Under the pieces are notes generated by a model that saw nothing but the letters and a program-made list of their open reading frames with translations, did not search any database and was not told where the DNA came from. From Corbicula japonica (Eukaryota > Mollusca > Bivalvia > Venerida > Cyrenidae), in the NCBI GenBank assembly GCA_038501625.1, contig JAZAYU010000011.1, forward strand, positions 10,734,849-10,798,848: DNA of 64,000 nucleotides. Direction: 5' to 3'. Each line of letters begins with the position of its first letter. Within the stretch, counting starts at the first letter, position 1. The position numbers and the translations under genes were made by a program. Below are positions 31,951-43,242 of this stretch, piece after piece.

Positions 31951-32458
31951 ATTTATAACTCACTAGATCTCATCTAGAGAAAACAGCATTTCCCAGAGAC
32001 TCAAACACTGGCTAGCTTACATTGTATCATATATAAAAATAATTGGTACAGAATTTTTAAATAAATTGAAATGGACAAATGAAAAATATAACATCACCAA
32101 CATCTGTTGATTGCCCTGGGTGATAATTATCTGCTTTTTATGACTAATTCAAGTGACACTGACCTTTGTGATGGGAACCTGGGGTTGGCTTGTGACACTC
32201 CAACTTACTGAGGTTAACATTCATGCCAAACATATACAAGATTGCTCAAAATGTTAAAGTTATGGGCCGGACAAATCCGGACGGATATGCAGATGAACAC
32301 ACTACTACACACACATACATTGAATAGCCAATGTGACAACTAACTTACTAAGTCAAGCTCACCACAAGCGAGCTTGACAAAAACCAAATGGTCAATGCAT
32401 GCTCTGAATGTTCATTGTTTCCATCCTCAATGCCTTTGAAGAAGCATTCAAATCAGGT

Positions 32459-32533
32459 GGCCTCTGTAGCTCAATTGGTAGAGCATCAGCATGGTAAGCC
32501 AGAGGTAGGAGGTTCAAGCCCTGGTCAAAGCTA
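32459..32533 (+). tRNA. tRNA-like sequence (probable SINE head), anticodon loop atggtaa
   Basis: A box tagctcaattgg and B box ggttcaagcc are present and the D stem (gctc/gagc) pairs. The anticodon stem and acceptor stem pair badly, so this is a tRNA-derived repeat rather than a working tRNA. If read as a tRNA the anticodon would be GGT. A more decayed copy seems to lie at 32765-32850. Confidence 0.45.
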
Positions 32534-32992
32534 TGTATTTTATCTGGTAACACACTGACACACTAGCATTGTTGGCACAGTGAATTACCCTTGGAGCTCT
32601 TTAATATGCAAAACATTTACTGGGGAAGTTGACCCTAACTTGTTGGAAACAATAACTGGGCAGTTGACCCTAAAACTTAAGCAGTCCTTACAGACATTTC
32701 AGTAGACATTTTAGAATGTCTTGTATAAGTGGGAAGGAATGTTGTTGTATTCAAAAAAAAAAGGTCACACCCCGGCATCTCAATTTGTAGATCATTGGCA
32801 CAGTAAGCCAGAGACCAATATAAGTCCTTGTCAACTAATTTCACCTAACAAAACTACCACTGTGACTTATAGCATTTGTTTCATTATAAAAGGAAAAGAA
32901 ATATATCACATAATTTGGCAAGACAAACAGCTGGGTCTCATGATAAAAGCATTATAGTATAGACAAATGCTTTAAGCAAACTGAGATGACCA

Positions 32993-33136
32993 GTGCCCAA
33001 GGTTATAAAACTGAGCATGGAAACCAGTCTCAAATCTCAAGCATCTGATTGGCTGAAATAGAGACCAGTCACCATTTCAGCCAATCAGATGCTTGAGATT
33101 TGAGACTGGTTTTCAATCTCAGTTTTATAACCATCA
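32993..33136. mobile_element. Family B palindrome
   Basis: gtgcccaaggttataaaact to cagttttataaccatc; one arm has ctgaaatagagacc. Confidence 0.85.
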
Positions 33137-33477
33137 AACCTGTATTTCTACCCTAGCTGTTTGACTTCATTGAAAATGGTGAAGCCATTTGAAATGGTGG
33201 ATATTTAGCTCAACTTTAAAGTGTAAAAGGTAGTTTGCACAGTATACACACCATCATTATTTGTTCCTTTCTCCATGGATGCTAGTGATGATACCGATGT
33301 GCTGTGCTTGATACCTGTAGACATTCTCTGAATGTTCCTTGTCGGTGTATGTTGTTCAGTTTAATGGATCCACTGCTCAGAAATATACACTATGCAGCAA
33401 TCCATTCAGTGAACTTTACCTTTGAAACTGAAATTTAACAAAACTGAATAATGACACTTAGTAATCATATGTTTATG

Positions 33478-33655
33478 TTTACCCTTTACACCATATACAT
33501 GTATATGCTTTTTTTCACATGTGATCCAAGTGCTGTCCGATCTGCATGTGCACTGATCACTTCTTGGTCAGAAACAATCTATTAAAGCAAAAGCAAACAG
33601 TGCAGATCCTGATCAGATCACACTGCGTGTGCTGGCTAGGTGTGTTTGGGGCATA
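33478..33655. mobile_element. Family A element, right end decayed
   Basis: Left tttaccctttacaccatata; core gatcctgatcagatcacac. Confidence 0.6.
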
Positions 33656-33866
33656 ACAGTACTTAAATTACTACATTGACCTCCTTAGTTTAAACAAAAC
33701 ATTGACAGATGTCCATATAAATTATATTATTTTCTGGTTAATATCTACTTTAAACAATCCTGATTAACAAATACTCCAGCCATAAAATGCTATGTCCAGT
33801 AAACAGGGTTGGAAAGAAAGCCAGCAATTAGTATTTTCCATGCTGGAAGTATTTACCGGTAAAAAC

Positions 33867-34882
33867 CAGGGTTGGGCGGTAAATACCACCCCCGGTATTT
33901 ACTGGTGGTATTTACCAGTATTTACCGCCCTGGAAAATACTCCCCAAAGTGGCAAATACTGGAAAATACTGGCAAATACTACTCAGATGAGTTTTTTTGC
34001 CTTAAAATACTGCAGAAATCTTAACTTAGTTGACTGTTATTAATGTATAGTCATAATAATAATTAAATTACTCATATATTTTAATTAAATTTCATATCAG
34101 GTTATCACTTTAACAGAATTGTCTTTTTTTACTCTAAGAATCAAAAATACAGCAGGTAAGAAATTAATGCTCATCCACCTGTGCACCTGGCCATTGACAC
34201 AAGCAAGGCCATAATGTCTAGTCTATTAAAACAACAATGCAGGGGGCTGTAATAGCCAGGGGCAACAAAGGCAACAGTAAAGTGTCATAAATAACCTATA
34301 CAATTTGTCTAGGTGCAAGTAAGTGGTTGTGTATTGGTGTGACTGCAGAAAGCTGCCAAACTGGTGTTCCGTTACAGGTATCTTAGGGGGAAAGAAGAGA
34401 CTGACTGGTAGACAGAGGCTTCTTTGTATCTAAACCTCATTTGTTATTGTATTCATGTATATTTATTGTAAGTTGTGTACATTACTTGTTTATAATTAAA
34501 ATTAACCCTCTAAAATGCTGACTGCATTATTGTTAATAATTGAAATTTGAATTTGTCCATATGCTGACTTTAAGGGATACATTGTATTGTATAAATTCCA
34601 TGGGTGGTCAATTCAAATGACCACTTGTTCAGTACTTAAATTTTTATTTATTATGGATAAAGTGATAAAAGTGTTAAACTTAAGTATAAATATAATGGCA
34701 ATTAATGGGTAAACTTGAAATTATCTATATAAATGCTGATAATATATAATATTGTATAAATTCCAGCCTGGTAAATTGAATTGACCAGTATTTGCCATTA
34801 ATTGCCAGTATTTGCTGGTAAATACCGGTAAATACCGCCGGCATGGACAATACTCATATTTGCCGGCATTTTGCCAACCCTG
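33867..34882. mobile_element. 1,016-bp hAT-like element with 8-bp target duplication
   Basis: Ends CAGGGTTGG and CCAACCCTG are inverted repeats; GTAAAAAC flanks both sides exactly (33859-33866, 34883-34890). Both arms are rich in ggtaaatacc and related strings, so they can fold. The 8-bp duplication and CAGGG ends are the hallmark of hAT transposons. Non-autonomous. Confidence 0.85.
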
Positions 34883-35141
34883 GTAAAAACTGGAAAATAG
34901 TGGTTGATTGAATTGACCACCCTGGAATTTATACAATATCCCATAAATAGTCAGCATTCACATGGTTAGTTTCAAGTTAACTCTTCAATTGGCACTATAT
35001 TTATACTTAGTGTGAATACTAGTATCAATTGAATTTATATAATAATTAGTTTATTGATCAATATAAATTTAGAAACGGCAAATACTGGTCAATTGAACTG
35101 ACCATTTTGAAATTTAACCAATAATCTTTAGTCAGCATTTA

Positions 35142-35481
35142 CAGGGCTTTTCATCAGAAAATTAGGAAGAGGCCCTGGCCTTTTCACTTGGGAAATTTAT
35201 GCGTGATAATTGTTTATTTTGGGAAAATAAAATTAATTGAAAGATGGATTCTAGTTGATAAAATTGAATAGTAATAGATATTTTTAACATAAATCTAATT
35301 TTTTAAGCACTCTTTTTTCAGAATTCAATTTTTGAACACCTTTCAGAGGAATTTTAACCATTTTTGGACATCTTACCTAGTATTTTGGGAAGTCTCCGCC
35401 ACAATTGGGAAAAAATACTATATTTTTGGATTGGGAAGAAGCCTTTTATAGTTATCTGTTATATAAGAATGAAAAGCCCTG
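35142..35481. mobile_element. 340-bp element with 13-bp inverted ends
   Basis: CAGGGCTTTTCAT (35142-35154) and ATGAAAAGCCCTG (35469-35481) are perfect inverted repeats. ttgggaa strings recur inside. The 8 bases on either side do not match, so the superfamily is left open. Confidence 0.65.
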
Positions 35482-37029
35482 ATTAAAAGGATTCCAATTT
35501 TAATGGTTAAATGGCATATTTTTAATGAATTTTAAATGTTTACTTGCACCAAACTAATTGTCTACCTTACGTTTTTAGAAAATCATTATGACATTCAGAA
35601 TGATTCTACTGTTGCCATTTTTACCTGTAGCTATTACAGCCTCCTTGTAAAGCCATCTTAAAACTTGTTTTCATTAACTATACCATAATTATGTCCCTGC
35701 AGGTTGTCAATGACCAGGTGCCCAGGTGGATTAGCATTATTTGAGGTTTTAACTCATTATTTTTTTTTGCCTTGTACTTCATACTACAAATTTCGATTTC
35801 AGTTAGATTTTGACTTGCAACCACAACATCAACATGATACGTGGCAACTGATATTTTCGCTGAGAAGTCTAAGCGCAGGAAGTAAAATTGACAGAACATT
35901 GTTCATTGTAAATCACACCTTCAGGTTGCTTTACTTTAGGCCACAAATTTTGTTATTGTTTCAACATCCGCAAGGGAAATGCACCAACAGGGACAAAAAT
36001 TTGATTGACAGCAAAATCAATTTGGAAGTAAATACGTCTTTTGATTGGAGCGGCAGTTCTAACAGTCGTCGCATGACACAAAACATGGTCGGCATCTTGT
36101 TGAGTGCTGCAGTGCAACAGATGTTTACGGAGGTTGCTAGCTGGGTCAATATCTAATTGAAATCGAAATTTGTAGTAAATCAGTCACCAGTCTACAGCTG
36201 TCAGTTAATTATCTACTGAACAAAACATTGGCTGGGGTAGTCAATCTGAATTCTGAACCTGGATTTTTTTACACTGTAGTCAAAGTCTTTGAAACTCAAA
36301 TGGACAGTGTTTCAAGACAATATCTGCTGATTATTTGACTCTATGTTCATTATAATGGAAGATAATATATATCAGGTGGTCATCTTAATTCATATGGCAT
36401 GTAAGCTGGATATCTTAGGTTCAAATCTTGCCAGAGGTCTTTATATTTTTCCTCCATGCATCATATTTAAAAAGAAAAAAAAGAACTTATTAAATTGTCT
36501 AACTGTGCCAGAAAAACTATTTAGAAATATACCACCAAAAGTAAAAAGTAACAGGGAGATAAGATGTGTAGTACCTGATGTGTAAGTACAAACTATGCCT
36601 GGAAAACTACCATGATATTACAGGCAATAAACTTTAACAAATAGTAGGTCACTGACACCCCTAATGACCTACTGTAACATTGACATAAGACCTTTATTTA
36701 AAAGGTATAATAGAACATTAAGTGATTTCACATAAACATATATACTGTAACTTTTATTTAATTCTCATACTTATTAGTAACATTAATAATCACCCGGTCA
36801 ACATTACAAATATATTACTTAAATAAGTTACTCATCATAACTTCGACATCAGTAATGAAAATAAATAAACGTTCTTCTTTACCGAGATACAAAGATGCTT
36901 TTCTTCTCGTAATTCCAACAAGGCTTTTATTATTTTTAAGTTTCCAATTTTTTACGGAAATATACACTACGTGACTGAAAATAAGTCCAATTAAGCGTTA
37001 AATTGAAACTAGCAGGTACTTGTCAAAAT

Positions 37030-37701
37030 TTATCACATCGTCCGCCATGTTGTTTAGTCACGTGATAAACAATAGCCTAGCTACACAAATGCGCAGGTGC
37101 GTGCAATTAACCGGGTAATCTGGTTCCCGATGGGTACCAGAACCAGATTAGATACCAGACTGCGGTGTAAACGGTTTTACATGCGTCATTTCTATATTCA
37201 GAAAAAATGATATTATAATAATACACAGTTTGCACAATTATGGTTTCCTTCTTTATACCACTGACTATCCGTCATTTAACTACCGATGATAAAAATTCTT
37301 GGATATGGTTAATTAAAGAGAAAGTTTCAAAAGATACTTTTAGCGAGTTGTACTCTTAATCACGATGGCAAATCACAAGGCAACTATTATACGGTTTCAA
37401 AGGAGCTGTATATAATATAGCGATTGTATTTTGCGACTCTGTCGGCGATGATAAGAATTTCATTTGTCCAAAGTAATATCGGTTTTCCATCTTTTAACAA
37501 AATTAATTTTTTTACACCGTGTTACCGTTTGTTGCTGATGGCATATATAATTCACTATCTGATGGTGTGATATTACAATCCTGCGTTATGATACTAAATT
37601 ACAAATAGATAACGACTGTAATTGATATGTATAAAACCAGGAAGAAGAAAATGCGTTAATATAAATAACCGGAAGATGGGTTAAATCCATCTGTAGGACA
37701 A
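37030..37701 (+). promoter_or_regulatory. Probable promoter and 5' UTR of the p85-like gene, possibly bidirectional
   Basis: This stretch is free of family A and B elements and leads straight to the two-codon first exon. On the minus strand it holds a YY1-like string AACATGGCGGAC (about 37041-37052) near a CACGTG E-box (about 37060). YY1 sites of this form usually lie just inside the transcript in the same direction, so a divergent minus-strand transcript, perhaps the distal 5' exon of TTLL7, is possible. No start site can be proven. Confidence 0.3.
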
Positions 37702-40700
37702 ATGGCCGTAAGTACATGCATATTTATTAAATTGTGTTTTTCTGACATTGCTGTTTAAATTTCCAAGTTTCGTCAAGGTATATGTCACAATATGACATGT
37801 AAAGATTGAGCTATACGAACAAACCTAATTTTAACCGTTGCTATTTTTTATGTGTTTCTTCACGAATCAGTGCGAGGAAGAAAGCTGGAACTGGGGTCAC
37901 TGTAGCCGGAAGTCAGTGGACGACTACCTGAGAACTTCGAAGGACGGTACTTTTCTCGTCTTCCACGAAGGAGATCCGTGCCGCCTTAACTTAGCATACA
38001 GGTAGCTTCTTATTTTACACTGCTTCTTCAATTGTTAAAAAAAAGTCCAACTGGCAAAATGATTACTTTAAACGTCATGTAACACTCAGTTTTGGTAACT
38101 TTAGTTACTCGCCAACCCAAAGGTTTTATATTCCGCCCTTATGAGAATCTCGAAATTGCTTTCTCTGATTCATATCTTTATTTCTATGTTTTAAATACAG
38201 AATTAATGGCCAGAACAAGTTCGTTGATATGTATCATCAAGATGACCTTTATGGGTTCACGGAGCCCCTGAATTTTGAGAGTCTTGAGGATGCCCTGGAT
38301 GCATACAATTGGTCGCCCACAGAAACTGGTAACACGCTCAAGTTCCCAGGAATCAAAATCAAGCAGCCGGTAATTATTGAACCCTTTCCTCCATAGACAC
38401 ACCTTTATTGCAAGCGCGAACAGTTTATATCCAGATCAGCCGGCACATCCGTGCCGTTTGATCAGGATCTAAACTGTTTGCTTTTTTATTCATTTGGTTA
38501 TTTCTGACCAATATGCGACCAGTGCAGAGCCTGATCAGACGGCACAGTTGTGCCGGCTGATCTGGATCTACACTGGTCGCCCATGCGTAAAATGCTTATA
38601 TATGGAGGAAAGGGTAACTGGTAAAGTCGGGGTAATGATACCTTTGACAAAATCCTCATGGTTATTGCACTACATGTATTTTAAACAAGCATTTCGACAT
38701 CCTTTTGTTTATCTGGAAACCCCATTTTTAACACAGTACAGCACCGTCCACCGTCTCATAAATTCATTAAACCTACATATACTGTATACGTTATTCAGGG
38801 GCACTAACCCACTGGAGGTAAATTGGTCATGACATTGTGATCGAAATTCACATGTAATCACATTGGGTGGCGTTAAATAGTCAAGTTGGGGTTTGACAAA
38901 AATACGGCTCTGAAGTGTAAACTTAAGGCGAAGCTTTAAAGCGTTTAAATTTAATTAGATTTGATGCATTGCTGTGACTCATTTTTATAAAATTGCTTTA
39001 TAGTCATATTATACGAAAAGAACAAAAAATAAATAAATAAATAAAATCATCCATTAACCATCATGCAACTTCTTTTCACACTGTACGTTTTCAAACAAGT
39101 TTTAGTTTCCAAAAGGCCAGTCGGTCATTAGCAAGACGTTCTAACAAAAAGACTGCTCTGAAGTGTGAACTTTAGGCGAAACTTTTAAAGCGTTTAAATT
39201 TATTTAGACTTGATGCAGTGCTCTGACTAATTTTTATAAAATTGATTTATAGTCATATTATTTTTATTTTTGCATATCTTTTATTTCCTTCTAGTCAATA
39301 AATATTGTTTCAAATCATAGTGCAAATAGCAACTATTTCATAGTTGAAGTATTTTTTTATTTTTCCAGGTGTTTCATTTCTTTCTTGTCAATTAAAAGTT
39401 TCAAATCAAAGGTTGACATATTATTTATTTTTCCTGGCACAATATGACTTCTGTCTTGGATATTAGCATCCGCCCGAATATCCGTGGTAGATAAAAACTT
39501 GATAAGCAGAAGCCGGGCATGCAAACTTTTGCTCTGCCACCCGAAAGTTCCTTCACACTCCTCCAATAGGAAACCCCACACAATCTATAGATGGTGTGAC
39601 ATTATGACAATCACTCTAAAACGCCACCCATCAGTACTTTCAGTGCTTTGATTCAACATGCAGTTAATTTGGTCCAGAATAGCATACCGAAAGCACAGTG
39701 CTAATGTTACAAATGTTACCCGAACTACATATCCGATGTATTGGACGCACACCTGGTCCCAAGGTTATAAAGCTGAGATTAGAAACCAGTTTCAAATCTC
39801 AAGCATCTGATTGGCTAAAATGGCGACTGGTTTCCATGCTCAGTTTTATAACCTTGGGCACTGATGATCAAGATAGTGTAACTTTACTTGAATACCCATC
39901 TGTACATTGTCAGTATTATATACGCTGATATACGACAGCAGGTTCAGGTTCTACTTCGCTCAGACTGTCTTACCTAGGTTAGAATATTAGATCTATCTAA
40001 TATTCTAACCCAGGTCTTTCACATAATTCCAGCTAACTTGCCCTGCCAGTAACAATGGTGCATACGTTGTCTGGACTCGTTTCATTATCAGAACTGATAC
40101 GTTTAACATTTCAGAAAACTTACTCAAATGCTTAATCTATCGGGAGTTGGACAATATGAATTTCTGTATATTTTATATCAGAATCTACTCCCCTTAACTC
40201 AATACCATTTATATAATTTATTCGAAGGCTAAATAGTTCATCTATTGTCATAAAGAACTGGGCCCAAGATCATTAAACTAGTCGCCATTTCAGCCAATCA
40301 GATGCTTGAGATTTGAGACTGGTCTCCAGATTTACTTTTATGAACTTCGTCCAAGTACGTTTGCAACAAAGTCACTTTGCGTTATATCTTTCAGCGCCGG
40401 ATATCTATTAAACGTAATGGGGCGTCTTTGAAAGACGTTGAGCCACGTAAACTACTGAAATGTTTACGTTACACTGTAAGCCAGAGGACAGAAAAGGCGC
40501 GGGCGCTGGATGAAATTGTGGAAGAAAACAACGTGATTCAAGACGTAAGATAACCTTACTCACAATTTATTTAAGAAATACGTACATTGTGCATTATTCT
40601 GCTGGCACATGGTATATTTCATTTGTACAGGTTTGTTGAATCTAACTGGTAATCAAACAAATGAAACAACCAGTTCGAAATGAGATCAGTTAGTTAAAAC

Positions 40701-43170
40701 TACACTTGCAAAGCCTTTTAATTTGATTTTCTCTCATGGTGTTTGAGTTAAAGATTGAAGATAACCAGAACGAGATACGCACAGAATTTCTTACAACACA
40801 GAGATCTTCGAGGAGACGAAGCTTTTACAAACGTTCACCAGGGCTGAAGGTTATAAAGCTGAGATTGGAAACCAGCCTCAAATCTCAAGCATCTGATTGG
40901 CTGAAATGGCGACTAGTCGCCATTTCAGCCAGTCATATGCTTGAGATTTGAGACTGGTTTCTATGCTCAGTTTTATAACATTTGGCATAGGTCACTAACA
41001 AAACTTAAACGAATATTGCATGTGCGTTACAGAGACTCCGCCAAAAGAACGTTGCGATAGAGTCACTCACTCGCCTGATCAGAATCCTGGAAACTCAACT
41101 AGAAAGGCACAATCAAGTGTTGGCTAGATTATCTGTGACGTCACAGGCGGACAACAAGGCGTAAGATTGCTTTCTGCTTCATTATATGATAAAGTAAAAT
41201 AATACATTTTTTTTGTAAAATAATAATACGAAAAGTAATTGAAAGGTAGTTCATTTAATAGTTATCTTCATTAATTATTTTTGTCTGCAAGCAGACTTGA
41301 TTAAAGTTGGTTTATGCTTTCGTCCGCATTAGAGCAGCTATTGCCTAAATAAACCATCGTATGTGTTATTATGGAACTGCGCAAGAAACTGAGGCGTTGT
41401 CCTATTCGCGCATTTAAATTATTCTCGCAAGAAAAGCTATCACAGTAAATGTTTGCTCGGATTTGATTTCGCACATCTTTCCTAGCGCGAAATACGCGAA
41501 AATTAAACCTACGCGAAACAGAATGATATTACAGTATTTTATTAAAACCGAGTAAAGATCGTTACACAGTTCATTTAACACACCCATTTCATAAAAATCA
41601 ACAACATATGATGCTTTATTTTTGAAGGGTGTCTGAAAATTATGAAAAGTTGACAGAGCGTTTGTCGGGACTGACCAGAGAGCGACAGGGCCTCTTGGAA
41701 GAGAAAACAGAAATAGAAATCCAGAAAGTCGACACCGTTAAGAAACTTTCGGCGAGTGACGAAGAGCTCCGCATCATCGAAAAAGATATTGACGATATCA
41801 AAAGGTACACGAGGTGGAATTTGGTGATACCAAAAGCGATATGCCATATTCTAAGGCTACCGCACAACCTTCCTAAAAATAAGAATGTATTGTGAAACTA
41901 AAATGGAAAAAAAAATGCACGTTTTGTTTATTCCATTACCTGAATAATTTCACGAATAAAATAAGAAACATATATTTCTTTAATTGTACTGTTTATTGGT
42001 GTAAATATTGCGTTGCGCTCAACCCGGGGCTAGGCGGCGTGGACAGTAATATGCATTTTACATTACTGTCCATGAACAGGCTCAATCAAACGGAGCCTGC
42101 AATATTTTCATATTTGTCGTGTTCGATGGCTTTCAAAGTTCCCTTTTCATCTTTATATTTTTGTACGGCTATGTTGCGCATACTTATACCTAAATTAATA
42201 TATCTTTGATCATCAAATTTCTATTTTGCATTAGGTATTTAGAGACAATTAGCATTTTGTTTAAAGATGCTTTATTAAAACGGTAAAGTTATTTAAAAAT
42301 AAAGTAAGGCGTACCGTTTTCTTAACATACCGCGAAATATATGACAATATCTTACAAACAGGATACTGTTGGAAAGAAATGAAGAAATTGCGGATTTTCT
42401 TGACGCCTTGTTGAACGATATTCCGTCGTCGGACATTCTCAAAGTATACCCACGGGATGTTGACCTGGCAAGGTCGGAACAGATGTTGCGACAGAGCCCT
42501 GATGGCACATTTCTGGTTCGTAACGGAAGAGACCGGACCAAACCTTACATTGTAAGCGTCAGGTTAGTGTGCAGTTTATTATTTTCGAAGATTCATTATT
42601 ACTATTTGTAGCTGTTATCTATCACCAAACGAGAAGTGTTTTTTTCCGTCTCAGTTTCTGCCAGTTAGATGCTTGAGATTTGCCGGACTGGTCACCAGTT
42701 TTAGTTTAATGATCTAGGGCACAGGGTTGTTTGAATTATACAATTATATTGTAATTCCATTCCATTTGGAATAACTTTAATACGCTTAAATTAATTAGGG
42801 AAATAATAGTTTTAAGAACGAATTTCTTTCATTAAAATTAACAATCGTATCATTTGTAAACTTCAGTTTTGCTTTATTTTAAACAATTTCGCTAAACATA
42901 CAACATTTTTAATAAGTTCGTTTTTAGCTAATTTTACAAAAAAAAATGTTTTTTTTTTGCGATGTAAAAGTTAATTTTATTACTCGCAGTTTCGAAGGAA
43001 AGGTTCTCCATCTACAAGTGCTGCAAGCCGATGACTGTTTCGGATTCGACAAGGACACGTGCATCTTTGACAGTATAGACGAGGTGGTCCGACACTATTC
43101 GAGAGTCTCGTTCTCCGTGCATGACGCCGAGAAGTATCACGGACTGATTCTCATACAACAATGCAGTTAA
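37702..43170 (+). CDS. p85-like PI3-kinase regulatory subunit (SH2 - coiled coil - SH2), 8 exons
   Basis: Class IA PI3-kinase regulatory subunits hold and inhibit p110 through the inter-SH2 coiled coil and recruit it to phosphotyrosine. Eight exons with matching phases give 380 residues: 37702-37707 (Met-Ala only), 37871-38001, 38201-38369, 40395-40544, 41033-41160, 41628-41804, 42362-42562, 42990-43170 (TAA). The first SH2 is residues 8-102, a charged coiled coil about 103-265, the second SH2 about 283-380. It has no SH3 or RhoGAP part, so it resembles p50/p55 forms (about 424-460 residues) but is shorter. The first SH2 matches p85 (WNWG, DGTFLV, YGFTEPLNFESL) yet has Phe33 in place of the FLVR arginine; the second keeps FLVR (R307). 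Orthology to one PIK3R gene cannot be set; a divergent p85 paralogue is most likely. Confidence 0.85.
37871..38369 (+). CDS. p85-like gene, exons 2-3: first SH2 domain with lost FLVR arginine
   Basis: Residues 3-102. ESWNWGHCSRKSVDDYLR aligns with the opening helix of the p85 N-terminal SH2, and YHQDDLYGFTEPLNFESLED with its second half. The beta-B strand reads DGTFLVFHEGD: Phe33 stands where nearly every functional SH2 has Arg. The stretch between the strands is also shorter than in p85 alpha. The genome sequence there is ttt ctc gtc ttc, with no hint of a frameshift around it. Confidence 0.85.
38377..38616. mobile_element. Family A element 7 bases inside intron 3 of the p85-like gene
   Basis: Left ttgaaccctttcctccatag, right tatatggaggaaagggtaa. 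It starts right after the exon 3 donor (gtaattat at 38370). It is the rightmost family A copy in the window. Confidence 0.85.
39757..39862. mobile_element. Family B palindrome, right arm shortened, in p85-like intron 3
   Basis: tcccaaggttataaagctga to cagttttataaccttgggca. Confidence 0.8.
40260..40355. mobile_element. Family B palindrome, left arm mostly lost
   Basis: gggcccaagatcattaaact then the right arm; ends 40 bases before exon 4 of the p85-like gene. Confidence 0.75.
40395..41804 (+). CDS. p85-like gene, exons 4-6: inter-SH2 coiled coil
   Basis: Residues 103-253. The peptide is rich in Glu, Lys, Arg and Leu with heptad character: EKARALDEIVEENN, IESLTRLIRILETQLERH, YEKLTERLSGLTRERQ, ELRIIEKDIDDIKR. 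Position and length (about 160 residues between the SH2 domains) fit the iSH2 helices that grip p110. Residue-level conservation with p85 is weak, so binding to p110 is inferred from layout. Confidence 0.8.
40842..40988. mobile_element. Family B palindrome in p85-like intron 4
   Basis: ggctgaaggttataaagctg to cagttttataacatttggc; ends 44 bases before exon 5. Confidence 0.85.
42000..42140 (+). repeat. Dispersed repeat F, plus orientation
   Basis: gttgcgctcaac, ctaggcggcgtggacagtaa, tgcattttacattactgtcc and acaggctcaat are shared, inverted, with 46915-47050. In intron 6 of the p85-like gene. Confidence 0.6.
42362..43170 (+). CDS. p85-like gene, exons 7-8: second SH2 domain and C-terminus
   Basis: Residues 254-380. 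LARSEQMLRQSPDGTFLVRN contains an intact FLVR motif (R307), followed by KPYIVSV, LHLQVLQADDCFGFDKD with His328 where phosphotyrosine-contacting His is expected, and a final helix DSIDEVVRHYSRVSF. The protein ends 10 residues after HGLILI, as in the p85 C-terminal SH2. A family B palindrome sits in the 3' UTR soon after the TAA. Confidence 0.85.
42655..42722. mobile_element. Family B fragment in p85-like intron 7
   Basis: tgccagttagatgcttgaga to gatctagggcac; right arm only, diverged. Confidence 0.6.
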
Positions 43171-43242
43171 AACGTACTCCGAAAACTGGCTTTGTTCGCT
43201 GAGCACCGATATCGATACACAACGGCATTCAGAGTTGGAACA

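Larger units (their letters stand above)
25337..37701. other. 12-kb region without recognised coding gene
   Basis: Minisatellite, repeats and transposons account for much of it. 28080-28860, 31170-31740, 31960-32450 and 35490-37000 show nothing I can name. 29290-29915 is GC-richer, with a CRE (TGACGTCA, 29874-29881), AACATGGCGGAC just after it, and on the minus strand a strong donor AAG|gtgagt near 29510. It could be promoter sequence, but gtcatcattggtgtc and gacaccaatgac at its two borders are inverted repeats, so it may be a mobile element. Confidence 0.5.

Noticed and set aside
32459..32533. Functional tRNA-Thr
   Set aside because: The anticodon and acceptor stems do not pair, so it is listed only as a tRNA-like repeat.
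35704..36156. 150-residue plus-strand frame
   Set aside because: No recognisable domain, no flanking exons, and an overlapping minus frame of equal quality.
40736..40951. Frame MVFELKIEDNQNEIRTEFL as an extra exon of the p85-like gene
   Set aside because: It runs into a family B palindrome, and exons 4 and 5 already join in frame without it.
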